This document shows positions 17,783 through 27,398 of a DNA stretch of 64,000 bases, one piece after another. Location of the stretch: NCBI GenBank assembly GCA_965204925.1, contig OZ242021.1, positions 1,798,001-1,862,000 of the forward strand, in the 5' to 3' direction. Origin of the DNA: G963663315 sp965204925. Lineage in GTDB: Bacteria > Pseudomonadota > Gammaproteobacteria > Arenicellales > Poriferihabitantaceae. The notes beneath the pieces are model-generated. The model saw nothing but the letters and a program-made list of their open reading frames with translations, searched no databases and had not been told where the DNA came from. The stretch's first letter is position 1, and each line of letters begins with the position of its first letter. The translations under genes were made by a program, and so were the position numbers.

Positions 17783-18516
17783 TACTTTACCTCCCGGGTG
17801 GTGAAACTGGCGTTGGTAAAAACATCCTGGACATCATCCAGGTCTTCAAGGGCGTCGATCAGCTTCATCACCTTGTCGGTATCCTCCTCCGGTACCGGGG
17901 CTTCCGTCAACGGGCGCTGGATTATTTCAGCCATTTCCGCCCGCAGTCCCGCTGCCTGCATGGCCTCCCGAACCTGATGGAATTTTCCGGGAGGCGCCAC
18001 CACCTCAATGATACCGTCTTCACTCTCGACATCCTCCGCGCCTGCTTCCAGAGCTACCCCCATGATCTCCTCTTCATCTTCCCCGTTTGCAAAGACCAGG
18101 GAACCGATTTTCCTGAACAGCCAGGCTACCGATCCATCCGTCCCCAGATTCCCGCCATGTTTGGTGAAGGCATGGCGCACATCGCTGGCTGTCCGGTTTT
18201 TATTGTCCGTAGCGCACTCTACCAGGATCGCTACCCCTGCAGGACCATAACCCTCATAACGAATCTCGGAAATATCATCCCCCGCCAGCGCCCCGCAACC
18301 ACGTTTTACCGCACGATTGATTGTATCCCGGGTCATATTGGCAGCCAGCGCCTTGTCGATGGCAGAGCGCAATCCCGGATTGGAATCCGGGTCGTCTCCG
18401 CCCAGGCGGGCCGCGACCGTAATCTCCTTGATCAGTTTGGTAAAGGCCTTGCCGCGTCTGGCGTCCTGGGCCGCTTTACGGAATCGGATATTGGCCCACT
18501 TGCTATGCCCCGCCAT
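17782..18516 (-). CDS. yebC: YebC/PmpR family protein (TACO1 homologue)
   Basis: The 244-residue protein begins with the family signature MAGHSKWANI. It continues with DPDSNPGLRSAIDKALAANMTRDTI and GYGPAGVAILVECATDNKNRT. Members are annotated as DNA-binding regulators, and recent work links them to ribosome stalling relief at proline stretches. It is the first gene of the yebC-ruvCAB unit and lies just after a GC-rich hairpin that follows the RTX gene. Confidence 0.95.
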   Translation of the reverse strand: MAGHSKWANIRFRKAAQDARRGKAFTKLIKEITVAARLGGDDPDSNPGLRSAIDKALAANMTRDTINRAVKRGCGALAGDDISEIRYEGYGPAGVAILVECATDNKNRTASDVRHAFTKHGGNLGTDGSVAWLFRKIGSLVFANGEDEEEIMGVALEAGAEDVESEDGIIEVVAPPGKFHQVREAMQAAGLRAEMAEIIQRPLTEAPVPEEDTDKVMKLIDALEDLDDVQDVFTNASFTTREVK

Positions 18517-18542
18517 GGATGATCCTTGCCGACATCAAACTT

Positions 18543-18562
18543 CGCCGCCCGACAGGGCGGCG
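18543..18562 (-). terminator. GC-rich hairpin between the RTX gene and yebC
   Basis: CGCCGCCC and GGGCGGCG pair perfectly over 8 bp with a 4-base loop (18543-18562). The hairpin lies 34 bases past the RTX stop and 27 bases before yebC. Only a weak T-rich segment (AAGTTTGAT) follows on the minus strand, so termination would be partial at best. Confidence 0.4.
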
Positions 18563-18595
18563 CCCGAACCTGTAACCGGTTTCAAACTTTTAATT

Positions 18596-19714
18596 TCAAC
18601 CAAAAACGAAATCGAAATCGTCAATCGTTATAGTGGACATCTGCACATCCTCCAGGGTAATGCTGTCATGATTGCCGTAAACGATAACCGTATCAGCGCC
18701 CACTTGGTACATGGCTATGCTTTCTTCGAATGCAGCCTGATCGGGCCTGTCCGGACCGTCCAGATGCAGCCGGATCACCTCTCCATCCTCAGTCACGTCA
18801 AAATCAGTGATCGTGTCTTGACCGTCCCCCGCACGAAAGACAAAGGTATCGCCCCCCGAGCCGCCGGCCAGTATGTCATTACCTTTGCCGCCACGGAGCA
18901 CGTCATTGCCCAGGTTGCCATGCAGCTTGTCATTACCCTTGCCGCCACGGAGTTCGTCATTACCGGAGCCGCCATCCAGTTTATCGTCACCCTGATTGCC
19001 ACGCAGCGTATCATTGCCCCGGCTGCCGCCCAGTGTGTCATTGCCATCGCCCCCGCGGAGCGTATCGTCGCCATCACCACCATACAGGAAGTCGTCGCCC
19101 GAACCCCCGCGGAGGGTGTCATTACCCTCATGGCCGTTCAGGTAGTCGTCTCCTGATCCCCCATAGAGCGTGTCGTTACCGGCATAGCCGAGGAGGACAT
19201 CCTCACCTGCCCCTCCATAGAGCGTATCGTCACCACCAAGGCCCGCCAGTGTGTCGTGGCCGTCGCCTCCATGGAGCGTGTCGTCAAGATTACCACCCAC
19301 GAGAAAGTCGTTGTCATCGGTTCCCTGAATCGTGTGCTGAATATCCTCCTGTCCTGCCGTTATCGCATTGAATGACTTGCCGTCGGTCTTGAGAAATTGA
19401 AAATTGTCGGCCGTCAGCTTGTGATAGTGGGTATCACGAATCAGATGAGGGACATTGTAGAGAACAATGATATTGAACCCGTCGCCGAAGTTAATCTGAA
19501 TCGTGGGGACTCCTTCCTTGTAAACAACGCCAATGCTCAGGTCACTGAAATCGCCCGGCAAATCGAAAAACCGAATCATGTCATTCTCGCCGAACCCGTC
19601 AATGACATCATAGTAAAGCTTTCCCATGTCGTTGAGCCAGTAAGTAAAGGTCTCCTTGTCATCGTATGCTTCCTGCCTGATACCACTAACCGGACTGCCA
19701 ATTCGAAGTGTCAT
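18596..19714 (-). CDS. RTX protein with hemolysin-type calcium-binding repeats
   Basis: The product has 372 residues. Residues 1-130 form a beta-rich domain I do not recognise. Residues about 131-292 hold some 18 nonapeptides of the GGxGxDxLx type (for example GGSGDDYLN, GGDGDDTLR, GGKGNDKLH), which fold into a calcium-binding beta roll. The final 80 residues contain FVFRAGDGQDTITDFD, the usual end of RTX proteins exported by type I secretion. There is no Sec signal. No protease or lipase motif is present and no type I transporter gene is nearby. GGGAG lies 9 bases before ATG 19714. It interrupts the usual aspS-yebC order. Confidence 0.85.
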   Translation of the reverse strand: MTLRIGSPVSGIRQEAYDDKETFTYWLNDMGKLYYDVIDGFGENDMIRFFDLPGDFSDLSIGVVYKEGVPTIQINFGDGFNIIVLYNVPHLIRDTHYHKLTADNFQFLKTDGKSFNAITAGQEDIQHTIQGTDDNDFLVGGNLDDTLHGGDGHDTLAGLGGDDTLYGGAGEDVLLGYAGNDTLYGGSGDDYLNGHEGNDTLRGGSGDDFLYGGDGDDTLRGGDGNDTLGGSRGNDTLRGNQGDDKLDGGSGNDELRGGKGNDKLHGNLGNDVLRGGKGNDILAGGSGGDTFVFRAGDGQDTITDFDVTEDGEVIRLHLDGPDRPDQAAFEESIAMYQVGADTVIVYGNHDSITLEDVQMSTITIDDFDFVFG

Positions 19715-19770
19715 ATTGTTTTCTCCCGAAGAAATTTGTTGATGATTTTTGTTGATTATTATTGAGAAGG

Positions 19771-21564
19771 CTATTTTACCGGGTAAGCGGTTGTTTGTGA
19801 ACCGGGGCGGGCCTTTATCCTCAGTCCAAGTTCCGCAAGCTGGCCGGCGTCCGCTTGTCCGGGCGCTTCCGTCAACAGGCAGGATGCTTTCTGGGTTTTT
19901 GGAAAGGCGATGACCTCGCGAATCGACTCCATGCCGGTCATCATCGCCACCAGTCGATCAAGACCGAAAGCAATACCGCCATGCGGCGGCGCTCCATATT
20001 TGAGGGCATCCAGCAAGAACCCGAATTTCTCCCTGGCCTGCCGATCATCAATACCCAGCAGATGCAGAATTTCCGCCTGCAGGCCGGATTGATGGTTACG
20101 GATCGAGCCTCCACCGATTTCAACGCCATTCAACACCATATCATAGGCGCGCGACAGCAACTGGCCGGGTTCCTTACCGCACAGGTCGGTATCTTTGGGC
20201 GCGGTGAACGGATGGTGCAACGCCTGCCACCGCTTCTCGTCCCGGTTCCATTCCACGAGAGGGAAATCGACGATCCAGAGCGGTTTCCAGCCAGATTCGA
20301 CCCGTCCCAGATCATGCCCCAATCTGACCCGCAGCGCGCTTAAGGACGCATTGACGACAGCGCCCCGGTCCGCGCCGAAGAAAATCAGGTCACCGCTTTC
20401 GCAGCGGGTACGGCGGATGATGCTTTCGATCGCCTCATCGGAAAGGAATTTCAGGATCGGCGACTGCAATCCATGGCGCCCGCCGGCGATGTCGTTTACC
20501 TTGATCCAGGCCAGTCCTCTGGCGCCATATTGCCCGACAAATTCCGTATACTGGTCGATCTGCGCCCGCGACAAGCCGCTCCCGCCCGGTACACGCAATG
20601 CCGCGACCCGACCTTGCGCATCATTGGCGGGCCCGGAAAATACCTTGAATTCGACCCCCTTCATCAGTTCTGTCAAATCGGTCAATTCCAGATCAATACG
20701 TAAATCCGGTCGATCCGTTCCATAGCGCGACATGGCTTCATGATAACTCAACACAGGCATGGGGTCCGCCAATTCAACATCAAGCACAACCCGGAAACAG
20801 TCTCTGATCAGCTGCCCCATCAGTTGCATGATCCCGGTCTCATCCATGAACGAGACCTCAATATCAAGCTGGGTAAATTCAGGCTGTCGATCCGCCCGCA
20901 GGTCTTCATCGCGGAAGCAACGGGCAAACTGGAAATAACGTTCGAACCCGGAAACCATCAGCAATTGCTTGAAAAGCTGCGGCGACTGCGGCAGGGAAAA
21001 AAACTCCCCCGGGTGAGTGCGGCTCGGCACCAGATAATCGCGGGCTCCTTCGGGAGTGGGGCGGGTCAGGACCGGCGTTTCAATTTCCACAAATTCATGC
21101 CGCTCAAGGAATTGCCGCAGGGTGGAAATGATCTTGTGACGGCTGCGCAAGGCCTGCTGCATGGCCGCGCGCCGCAAGTCGACAAAGCGATACTTGAGTC
21201 GTGTCGCTTCCCCGATATCCTCCTCGTCAAGCTGGAACGGCAACGGCTCGCAACGGTTGAGCAGGTCAATGCTGTCGGCTGCCACTTCGACCTCCCCGCT
21301 GTCCAGGCGCGGATTCACCGTACCCTCGGGACGCGCGCGTACCGCTCCGGTAACGGATAATACAAATTCATTGCGGGACTTGTCAGCGACTTCAAAGGGC
21401 GCCGGATGATCGGGGTCCACCACGACCTGGACATGACCGGAACGGTCCCGGAGATCAATAAAAATAACCCCGCCGTGATCGCGACGGTTCAACACCCAGC
21501 CAGCGACCGAAACGGTCTCGCCAATATCGGAGCGCCCCAGTTGTCCACACAGACGGGTTCGCAT
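19771..21564 (-). CDS. aspS: aspartyl-tRNA synthetase
   Basis: The 597-residue class II synthetase has an N-terminal OB anticodon-binding domain (about 1-105), motif 2 (FRDEDLRADRQPEFTQLDIE), the bacterial GAD insertion (about 290-420) and motif 3 (GIAFGLDRLVAMM). Length and layout match bacterial AspRS. Whether it is discriminating or also charges tRNA-Asn cannot be told by eye. Confidence 0.97.
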   Translation of the reverse strand: MRTRLCGQLGRSDIGETVSVAGWVLNRRDHGGVIFIDLRDRSGHVQVVVDPDHPAPFEVADKSRNEFVLSVTGAVRARPEGTVNPRLDSGEVEVAADSIDLLNRCEPLPFQLDEEDIGEATRLKYRFVDLRRAAMQQALRSRHKIISTLRQFLERHEFVEIETPVLTRPTPEGARDYLVPSRTHPGEFFSLPQSPQLFKQLLMVSGFERYFQFARCFRDEDLRADRQPEFTQLDIEVSFMDETGIMQLMGQLIRDCFRVVLDVELADPMPVLSYHEAMSRYGTDRPDLRIDLELTDLTELMKGVEFKVFSGPANDAQGRVAALRVPGGSGLSRAQIDQYTEFVGQYGARGLAWIKVNDIAGGRHGLQSPILKFLSDEAIESIIRRTRCESGDLIFFGADRGAVVNASLSALRVRLGHDLGRVESGWKPLWIVDFPLVEWNRDEKRWQALHHPFTAPKDTDLCGKEPGQLLSRAYDMVLNGVEIGGGSIRNHQSGLQAEILHLLGIDDRQAREKFGFLLDALKYGAPPHGGIAFGLDRLVAMMTGMESIREVIAFPKTQKASCLLTEAPGQADAGQLAELGLRIKARPGSQTTAYPVK

Positions 21565-21613
21565 GTCGCAGCCGCTTGATCGCGTACAACGGAGATTCGC
21601 GGGACGGCAAAAC

Positions 21614-21967
21614 TCAGGCAGCCGCCGAAGCGCCGGAGCTCTGCGTTCCGGCAGAACTGACGCTTTCGGATTTTTTGCTGTCTGCCTTGCTCGCGGCCGC
21701 GACCTCGCCGGCCTTGTCTGCGGGCGTATCCTTGCCTGAATCCGGCGGCTTGCCGCCGTCCGCGGGTTTCTCTTCCTTTTTGCCGTTACCCTTGAAGTCC
21801 GTTTCGTACCAGCCCGTGCCCTTCAATCGAAATGCCGCCGCGGAAACCAGCTTTCCAAGAGCGGCTTCGTTACACTCCGGGCAATACACAAGAGGAGCGT
21901 CCGTTATTTTCTGAAGCACTTCGAGCCGGCGCTGACAATGACGGCATTGATATTCATAAAATGGCAT
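21614..21967 (-). CDS. FmdB family zinc-ribbon protein
   Basis: The 117-residue protein begins MPFYEYQCRHC, the FmdB signature. Two CxxC pairs (CRHC at about 8-11 and CPEC at about 34-37) should hold one zinc. FRLKGTGWYETDF is also typical. The C-terminal 50 residues are a low-complexity Lys/Asp/Ala/Ser tail. Function is unknown; these genes commonly sit directly upstream of aspS, as here (49-base gap). Confidence 0.9.
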   Translation of the reverse strand: MPFYEYQCRHCQRRLEVLQKITDAPLVYCPECNEAALGKLVSAAAFRLKGTGWYETDFKGNGKKEEKPADGGKPPDSGKDTPADKAGEVAAASKADSKKSESVSSAGTQSSGASAAA

Positions 21968-22084
21968 TGGATCGGATATGATGGTTGACGCAAATTTTGC
22001 AAGCCGCGATTGTATACAAATGATATTTTGTCCGCAATTCTCATAATTGTTTCAAGGCGGAGCAGATCGGTGATATTTTCTGCT

Positions 22085-22840
22085 TCATACCCCGAAAGCT
22101 TCCCTGGCCCTTTGCAGATCCTGTGCCGTGTCAATTCCCGGGGCAGGGACCTGCAGCGCCTCAACACAGCGGATTTTCTCTCCGTACCAGAGTGCGCGTA
22201 ATTGCTCCAGCTTTTCCAGATCCTCAAGCTGACAACACCCCCTTGACGCGAACGTGCGGATGTATCCTGCCGAATACGCATAAATCCCGAGATGCCGCCG
22301 GATATGGCTGCGGGCATGGCCGGCAAGCGCGGAGGCGGATTCGCCGCGCACCCAGGGAATGGTCGCGCGGCTGAAGTAGATGGCATGCCCCGCCTTGTCG
22401 CTGACCACCTTGACTACAGACGGGTCGGCCACGTCCGAGTCACGGGTCAGGGGGGCGCTGGCCGTGACCATGACGCTCTGCGGGTCCAGCGCGTTGGCAA
22501 CCTGGTTGATCAGGGCGGCCGGCATGTCGATCTCATCCCCCTGGACATTGACGATAATATCATTCCCGGCAAGGCCGAGTTTCCGTGAAGCTTCGGCAAT
22601 GCGGTCACTGCCGGACGGGTGGCAACGGGAGGTGAGCACCGACTGACCGCCGAAACGCTCAACCGCCGCAACGATACGCGGGTCATCGGTCGCCACGACG
22701 ATACGGCTGGCGTCACTTTCCCGGCATCTCTCGACAACGCGCTGGATCAGCGGTTTGCCGGCAATTTCCAGCAGCGGCTTGCCCGGCAGCCGACCGGACT
22801 GGAAACGCGCGGGAATGATAATATGGAAAGGAACAGACAA
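22085..22840 (-). CDS. kdsB: 3-deoxy-manno-octulosonate cytidylyltransferase
   Basis: KdsB activates Kdo as CMP-Kdo for lipopolysaccharide core. The conserved start FHIIIPARFQSGRLPGKPL, DIIVNVQGDEI and the HLGIYAYSAGYI segment identify it. I chose TTG at 22840 because GAGGA lies 8 bases upstream (overlapping the lpxK stop) and it gives 251 residues, the family length. A longer frame reaching 22948 would run into lpxK. It belongs to the msbA-lpxK-kdsB run. Confidence 0.93.
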   Translation of the reverse strand: MSVPFHIIIPARFQSGRLPGKPLLEIAGKPLIQRVVERCRESDASRIVVATDDPRIVAAVERFGGQSVLTSRCHPSGSDRIAEASRKLGLAGNDIIVNVQGDEIDMPAALINQVANALDPQSVMVTASAPLTRDSDVADPSVVKVVSDKAGHAIYFSRATIPWVRGESASALAGHARSHIRRHLGIYAYSAGYIRTFASRGCCQLEDLEKLEQLRALWYGEKIRCVEALQVPAPGIDTAQDLQRAREAFGV

Positions 22841-22850
22841 CGGGGCGTCC

Positions 22851-23864
22851 TCAAAAGAGCGGTTGCGGAAAAACCAGCCGATCAATGCGCTCGAATACCC
22901 ACTGATCGATTTCAGTGACGGCGGGAATCGCCCAGAGCCTGTTTCCAATCGTCATATCCCGACATTTTATCGCATCTTTTTCGGTCATGAGAACGAGTCC
23001 GTCTCCGGAAAAAGCGAAGTCCGATTCCACGAATGGATGATGGTTCGGGAAAGGGTGTCGCACCACATTGATGCCGAGTTGCTCCAGTTGCCGGAAAAAA
23101 CGCGCCGGATTGCCGGTTCCCGCCACCCCGTGTACAGGCGCGCCGATAAATTCGGACAACGGTTTACGCGCGCCGTCCGACAGATTATACGCCTCCGCTA
23201 TCGTCATCGACATGCGTCCGGCTCGCGTTCCTGCCAGTCGCGGACCTTCGTTGACGCCATTTACAAGCACGATGTCCGCCCATTTGATCTGGCCGCGAAA
23301 TTCCCGCAACGGTCCGCCCGGCAGGCACCAGTTGTTACCGTATACGGACTCCGCGTCCAGTACCACAATATCAAGATCACGTTCAAGCGCGTGATGCTGG
23401 AACCCGTCATCGCTGATAAGGACATTGCAACCGAACTTGTCAATCAGATAAATCCCGTTCCTGGCCCGTTGCGGACCGGCCACCACCGCCGCCCCGGTCA
23501 ACTCGTAGATCAGCTGCGCTTCATCACCAACCAGCGTCGCAGTCGTCGAGTCATTCACTTCCCTCGGCCAAAACGGGGAATGCCCTTTGTAGCCCTTGCA
23601 GATAACGCCCGGACGCAAACCCCGATCCTGCAAGTATCTGACCAGGGACAACACGGCCGGTGTCTTGCCGCTTCCACCCACCGTCATCCCGCCGACTACG
23701 ATTACCGGAACAGCCAGGGAAATCCGCCTGAAAACGCCGAGCCGGTAGCAGCGCCTCCTTGCCATCATCAACAGCCCGTAGACAAGAGACAGGGGCAATA
23801 ACAGAACGTTGAGCCAGCCGGCGCGGCCCCATCCCCGTTGCGCCTTATCCAGTATGTACGGCAT
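22851..23864 (-). CDS. lpxK: tetraacyldisaccharide 4'-kinase LpxK
   Basis: LpxK phosphorylates the 4' position of the lipid A disaccharide at the inner membrane. The N-terminal hydrophobic segment (WLNVLLLPLSLVYGLLM) is followed by a P-loop (GGMTVGGSGKTP), VLISDDGFQHHAL and LMTEKDAIKC. ATG at 23864 gives 337 residues and aligns with other LpxK starts; ATG at 23882 is also possible. It overlaps the msbA stop by about 20 bases. Confidence 0.92.
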   Translation of the reverse strand: MPYILDKAQRGWGRAGWLNVLLLPLSLVYGLLMMARRRCYRLGVFRRISLAVPVIVVGGMTVGGSGKTPAVLSLVRYLQDRGLRPGVICKGYKGHSPFWPREVNDSTTATLVGDEAQLIYELTGAAVVAGPQRARNGIYLIDKFGCNVLISDDGFQHHALERDLDIVVLDAESVYGNNWCLPGGPLREFRGQIKWADIVLVNGVNEGPRLAGTRAGRMSMTIAEAYNLSDGARKPLSEFIGAPVHGVAGTGNPARFFRQLEQLGINVVRHPFPNHHPFVESDFAFSGDGLVLMTEKDAIKCRDMTIGNRLWAIPAVTEIDQWVFERIDRLVFPQPLF

Positions 23865-25602
23865 TTTGACGGTATTGCGCATTGTATAAACGATAGTAAT
23901 GCCCCCTTTTCGACAGCAGCGCCTGATGACGTCCGCGCTCCACAATGCGTCCCTTGTCCAGCGCCAGAATCAGGTCCGCGTTTTCGATCGTACTCAGTCG
24001 GTGGGCGATGACCAGGGTGGTGCGATTGCGGATCAGGTGGCTGATCGCATCCTGGATATGTTTTTCCGACCGGGAATCCAGGGAAGAGGTGGCTTCATCC
24101 AGCACCAGGATCGGCGCGTCCTTGTAGAGCGCCCGCGCGATGGCAATACGCTGCCTCTGCCCGCCGGACAAGCGGGATCCCTCTTCACCGACAAACGTGT
24201 CGAGACCATCCGCGAAATGATCGGTAAACTCACGGATGCGGGCCGTCTTGACGGCCGTCATGAACCGCTCTTCGTCAATGTCACCGCCCCTGCCATACAC
24301 AATGTTGTTGCGGATTGTATCGGCAACCAGTATTACCTCCTGGCTGACCATAGCTATATTTTCCCTCAGCGATCGCAGGCGGATGTCCTGCAGCAGGTGG
24401 CCGTCAATGCGGATACTGCCGGCGGTCGGACTGTAAAATCTCATCAACATCGAGGCAATGGTTGATTTTCCGCTGCCCGACGGCCCTACCAGCGCCACCG
24501 TCGACCCCGCCTCTATCGTAAAGTCGATATTTTCAAGAACCCGCGGCCGATCACCCGGATAATGGAACGAAACATCTGAAAATGATACGTTGCCATCGAT
24601 ATCGCCGAGGATAATGCGTCCCTCGTCCTTCTCCCTGTACAGGTCAATGGTGCGGAAAACCGACTGCACGCCCGCCAGACCGGTCTGTATTACCTCGTTG
24701 ACCCTGGACAGGTTCCTGACCGGACGCACGACCATCGTTATGGCCACCAGATAAGAGGTGAATACGCCCGGAGTGATTTCCAGGACGAGAGCAAGCCAGA
24801 TCATCAGGGCCATCCCGACGCCCATCAAAAAAACAACGATCGGAACAGTAGCCGCCAGCACCCCCGCTTTTTTCATGGACTGTTGGCGGTGGCGGTTGTT
24901 GGCTGCGAAAAACGCACGCTTTTCGTAATCCTGGGCATTGAATATTTTGACCAGTTTGTGCCCTTGGAACGCCTGTTTGGCAATATCGGTAATATTTCCC
25001 ACGCTTTCCTGAATAACGAAACTGATTCTCCTGAATCGCCCGCCAGTAATCCTGAAGATGAAAAAGGTGAGCGGAAAGATGGCAATAAAGATCAGCGACA
25101 ATTTCCAGCTCAGCCAGAACAACAGGCACAACAGGAATCCCGCTTTCAGAATATCCCGAAACAGGACCCGCAGGGCATCCGAACCGGCGCGCGCCACCTG
25201 CTCCACATCGTAAGTGAGGCGTGATACCAGAGAGCCGCTCGAATGCCTGTCGAAATACTCGGCGGGCGCCTCGATCAGTTGTTCGAACATTTTCTGCCTC
25301 AAATCCTGAATGACCTTTCTCGACACCCAGTTGGAACAATAAACATCAACAAAGTCTCCGATCGCGCGGACCAGGGCAATAGCCACCAGCAACAACGGAA
25401 CAAGGCGGATGAAATCGGCGTCGCGTCCCACAAAACCCTGGTCCATCAGCGGCTTGAGAACCCAGGCAAATGCGGTATCTCCCGCTGCCACCAGCAACAT
25501 GCCGAACAGCGCCACGCCAAATACCCCCTTATAGGGAAGCACATGAGAAAACAGACGACGATACAGCGCGGCGCTGGCCGCATTTTTGCGGGGGTCGGTC
25601 AC
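23845..25602 (-). CDS. msbA: lipid A export ATP-binding/permease MsbA
   Basis: This 585-residue half ABC exporter flips core-lipid A across the inner membrane. The N-terminal transmembrane domain (about 1-320) has WVLKPLMDQGF and FDRHSSGSLVSRLTYDVEQV. The nucleotide-binding domain has Walker A GPSGSGKST, signature LSGGQRQR and Walker B ILVLDEATSSLD. Start is probably GTG at 25602, matching MsbA N-termini; an in-frame ATG at 25668 cannot be excluded. It is divergent from the MttB-family gene, whose true start lies 170 bases away. Confidence 0.93.
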   Translation of the reverse strand: MTDPRKNAASAALYRRLFSHVLPYKGVFGVALFGMLLVAAGDTAFAWVLKPLMDQGFVGRDADFIRLVPLLLVAIALVRAIGDFVDVYCSNWVSRKVIQDLRQKMFEQLIEAPAEYFDRHSSGSLVSRLTYDVEQVARAGSDALRVLFRDILKAGFLLCLLFWLSWKLSLIFIAIFPLTFFIFRITGGRFRRISFVIQESVGNITDIAKQAFQGHKLVKIFNAQDYEKRAFFAANNRHRQQSMKKAGVLAATVPIVVFLMGVGMALMIWLALVLEITPGVFTSYLVAITMVVRPVRNLSRVNEVIQTGLAGVQSVFRTIDLYREKDEGRIILGDIDGNVSFSDVSFHYPGDRPRVLENIDFTIEAGSTVALVGPSGSGKSTIASMLMRFYSPTAGSIRIDGHLLQDIRLRSLRENIAMVSQEVILVADTIRNNIVYGRGGDIDEERFMTAVKTARIREFTDHFADGLDTFVGEEGSRLSGGQRQRIAIARALYKDAPILVLDEATSSLDSRSEKHIQDAISHLIRNRTTLVIAHRLSTIENADLILALDKGRIVERGRHQALLSKRGHYYRLYNAQYRQNAVHTG

Positions 25603-25771
25603 CAGGAGTCCGATCGGGCGAATTTCGGCGGCGTATCTTGTGATAAGGCAATGGTATATTATGTACATACCGGGCGCTTGGCGCAATCAGTTAACCTCGG
25701 GTCGCAGCATGGCATGTCGGAGGCGCTTGAGACCCCATACTCTGTTGCCCGGACAACACATCGTAACCAGC

Positions 25772-27304
25772 ATGCCAGAAACATCAAGAAAACGCGGTGG
25801 CCGACAAGCCAGACGACAACAAGCCCGGGGAACCGTTCCCGCGGTCATTCCTTTCATTACCCGCAAAATACCGGAGTATATACTGCTCGACGAAGAAGGC
25901 CTGTCACTGATCGAAGACAACGCCGATACCATCCTGCAGGAGATCGGTATCGAGTATCACTATCCGCCTGCGCTGCAACTGTTCAGGCAGGCCGGCGCCG
26001 ATGTCAGCGGCACACGGGTGCGTTTCCCGAAAGGCCTGTGCCGCAAGATCATCCGCGACTCGGCGCCGCGGATCTTTGAACAAAAAGCGAGAAACCCGTT
26101 GAGAAATGTCACGATCGGGGGCAAATCCACCGTGTTCGCGCCGGTTTACGGCCCCCCCTTCATCCGTGACCTGGACAAGGGGCGGCGCTATGCGGTGATT
26201 GAAGATTTCCGTAACCTGGTCAAACTGACCTGGATGCTGCCCTCCCTGCACCATTCCGGCGGTACCGTATGCGAACCGACCGATTTACCGGTTAACAAGC
26301 GACACTTCGATATGGTCTACAGCCACATCAGGTATTCCGACAAACCCTTCATGGGATCGGTAACCCACCCGCAAAGAGCGCAGGATACCGTGGATATGTG
26401 CAAGATTCTGTTCGGGGAAGAGTTCGTCGATCAAAACACCGTGGTCATCAACCTGATCAATGCAAATTCACCGATGACGTTCGATGAAACCATGCTGGGC
26501 GCCGCGGAAGTGTATGCGAGAAACAATCAGGCAAGCATCATCTCCCCGTTCATTATCTCCGGCGCCATGTCGCCGGTCACTGTCGCCGGCACCATGGCGC
26601 AGATCCTTGCCGAGGCGCTCACCGGCATGGCATTCACCCAATTGGTGCGTCCCGGTTGCCCGGTTATCTTCGGCACATTCGCAAGTTCCATGTCGATGCA
26701 ATCGGGGGCGCCCACTTTCGGCACCCCGGAACCGGCGCTGGTAATCAATGGCTGCGCCGCGCTGGCGCGGCGGCTGGGGGTGCCCTTTCGCAGCGGCGGT
26801 TCATTGTGCGCCTCCAAGATTACCGATGCCCAGGCCGCCTGGGAAAGCGCCAACACGCTTCTGCCGACAGTCATGGCGGGCGTGAACTTTGTCCTGCACG
26901 CGGCTGGCTGGCTGGAAGGCGGATTATCATCATGCTATGAAAAGCTGATCATGGACGCGGACCAGCTCACCATGATGCAAGTATTCGCCGCCGGCGCTGA
27001 CCTTTCGGAAAACGGTCAGGCGTTGAGCGCGGTCCGTGAAGTCGGGCCGGGCCAGCATTTTCTCGGCTGCAACCACACCCGGGAAAATTTCAAAACCGCC
27101 TTCTGCCGTTCCACCGTGGCCGACAACAACAGCCTTGAGCAATGGCAGTCGGAAGGGTCACTGGATGCCACTGCCCGCGCCAACAAAATCTGGAAACAGA
27201 TGCTGAACGACTACCAGCCCCCGCAACTCGACCCGGCCATCGACGAGGCGCTGCTTGAATTCATCGCAAAGCGCAAAGCGTCCTTTGAGGATTCGAATGT
27301 ATAG
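25772..27304 (+). CDS. trimethylamine methyltransferase (MttB) family protein, non-pyrrolysine type
   Basis: The 510-residue TIM-barrel protein starts at ATG 25772 with the Arg-rich SRKRGGRQARRQQA opening common in this family. GYRDPAL-like and GGGSLCAS-type family stretches correspond here to FRSGGSLCASKITDAQAAWESANTLLP and LHAAGWLEGGLSSCYEKLIMD. There is no in-frame amber codon, so this is not the pyrrolysine enzyme of methanogens. Relatives demethylate glycine betaine or other quaternary amines with a corrinoid protein. No corrinoid protein gene is nearby, so the substrate is unknown. It marks the left edge of the defence island. Confidence 0.8.
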   Translation: MPETSRKRGGRQARRQQARGTVPAVIPFITRKIPEYILLDEEGLSLIEDNADTILQEIGIEYHYPPALQLFRQAGADVSGTRVRFPKGLCRKIIRDSAPRIFEQKARNPLRNVTIGGKSTVFAPVYGPPFIRDLDKGRRYAVIEDFRNLVKLTWMLPSLHHSGGTVCEPTDLPVNKRHFDMVYSHIRYSDKPFMGSVTHPQRAQDTVDMCKILFGEEFVDQNTVVINLINANSPMTFDETMLGAAEVYARNNQASIISPFIISGAMSPVTVAGTMAQILAEALTGMAFTQLVRPGCPVIFGTFASSMSMQSGAPTFGTPEPALVINGCAALARRLGVPFRSGGSLCASKITDAQAAWESANTLLPTVMAGVNFVLHAAGWLEGGLSSCYEKLIMDADQLTMMQVFAAGADLSENGQALSAVREVGPGQHFLGCNHTRENFKTAFCRSTVADNNSLEQWQSEGSLDATARANKIWKQMLNDYQPPQLDPAIDEALLEFIAKRKASFEDSNV

Positions 27305-27398
27305 GGTGGGATGTGAAATAAGGACGAGTTTCAGCATGATGTTATTTAAACTGAAGGCGAGTTGATGAAAGTCAAGCCCATTTCTTAAAACGCCCGGT

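Noticed and set aside
25772..27304. Pyrrolysine-containing MttB
   Set aside because: The frame has no internal amber codon.
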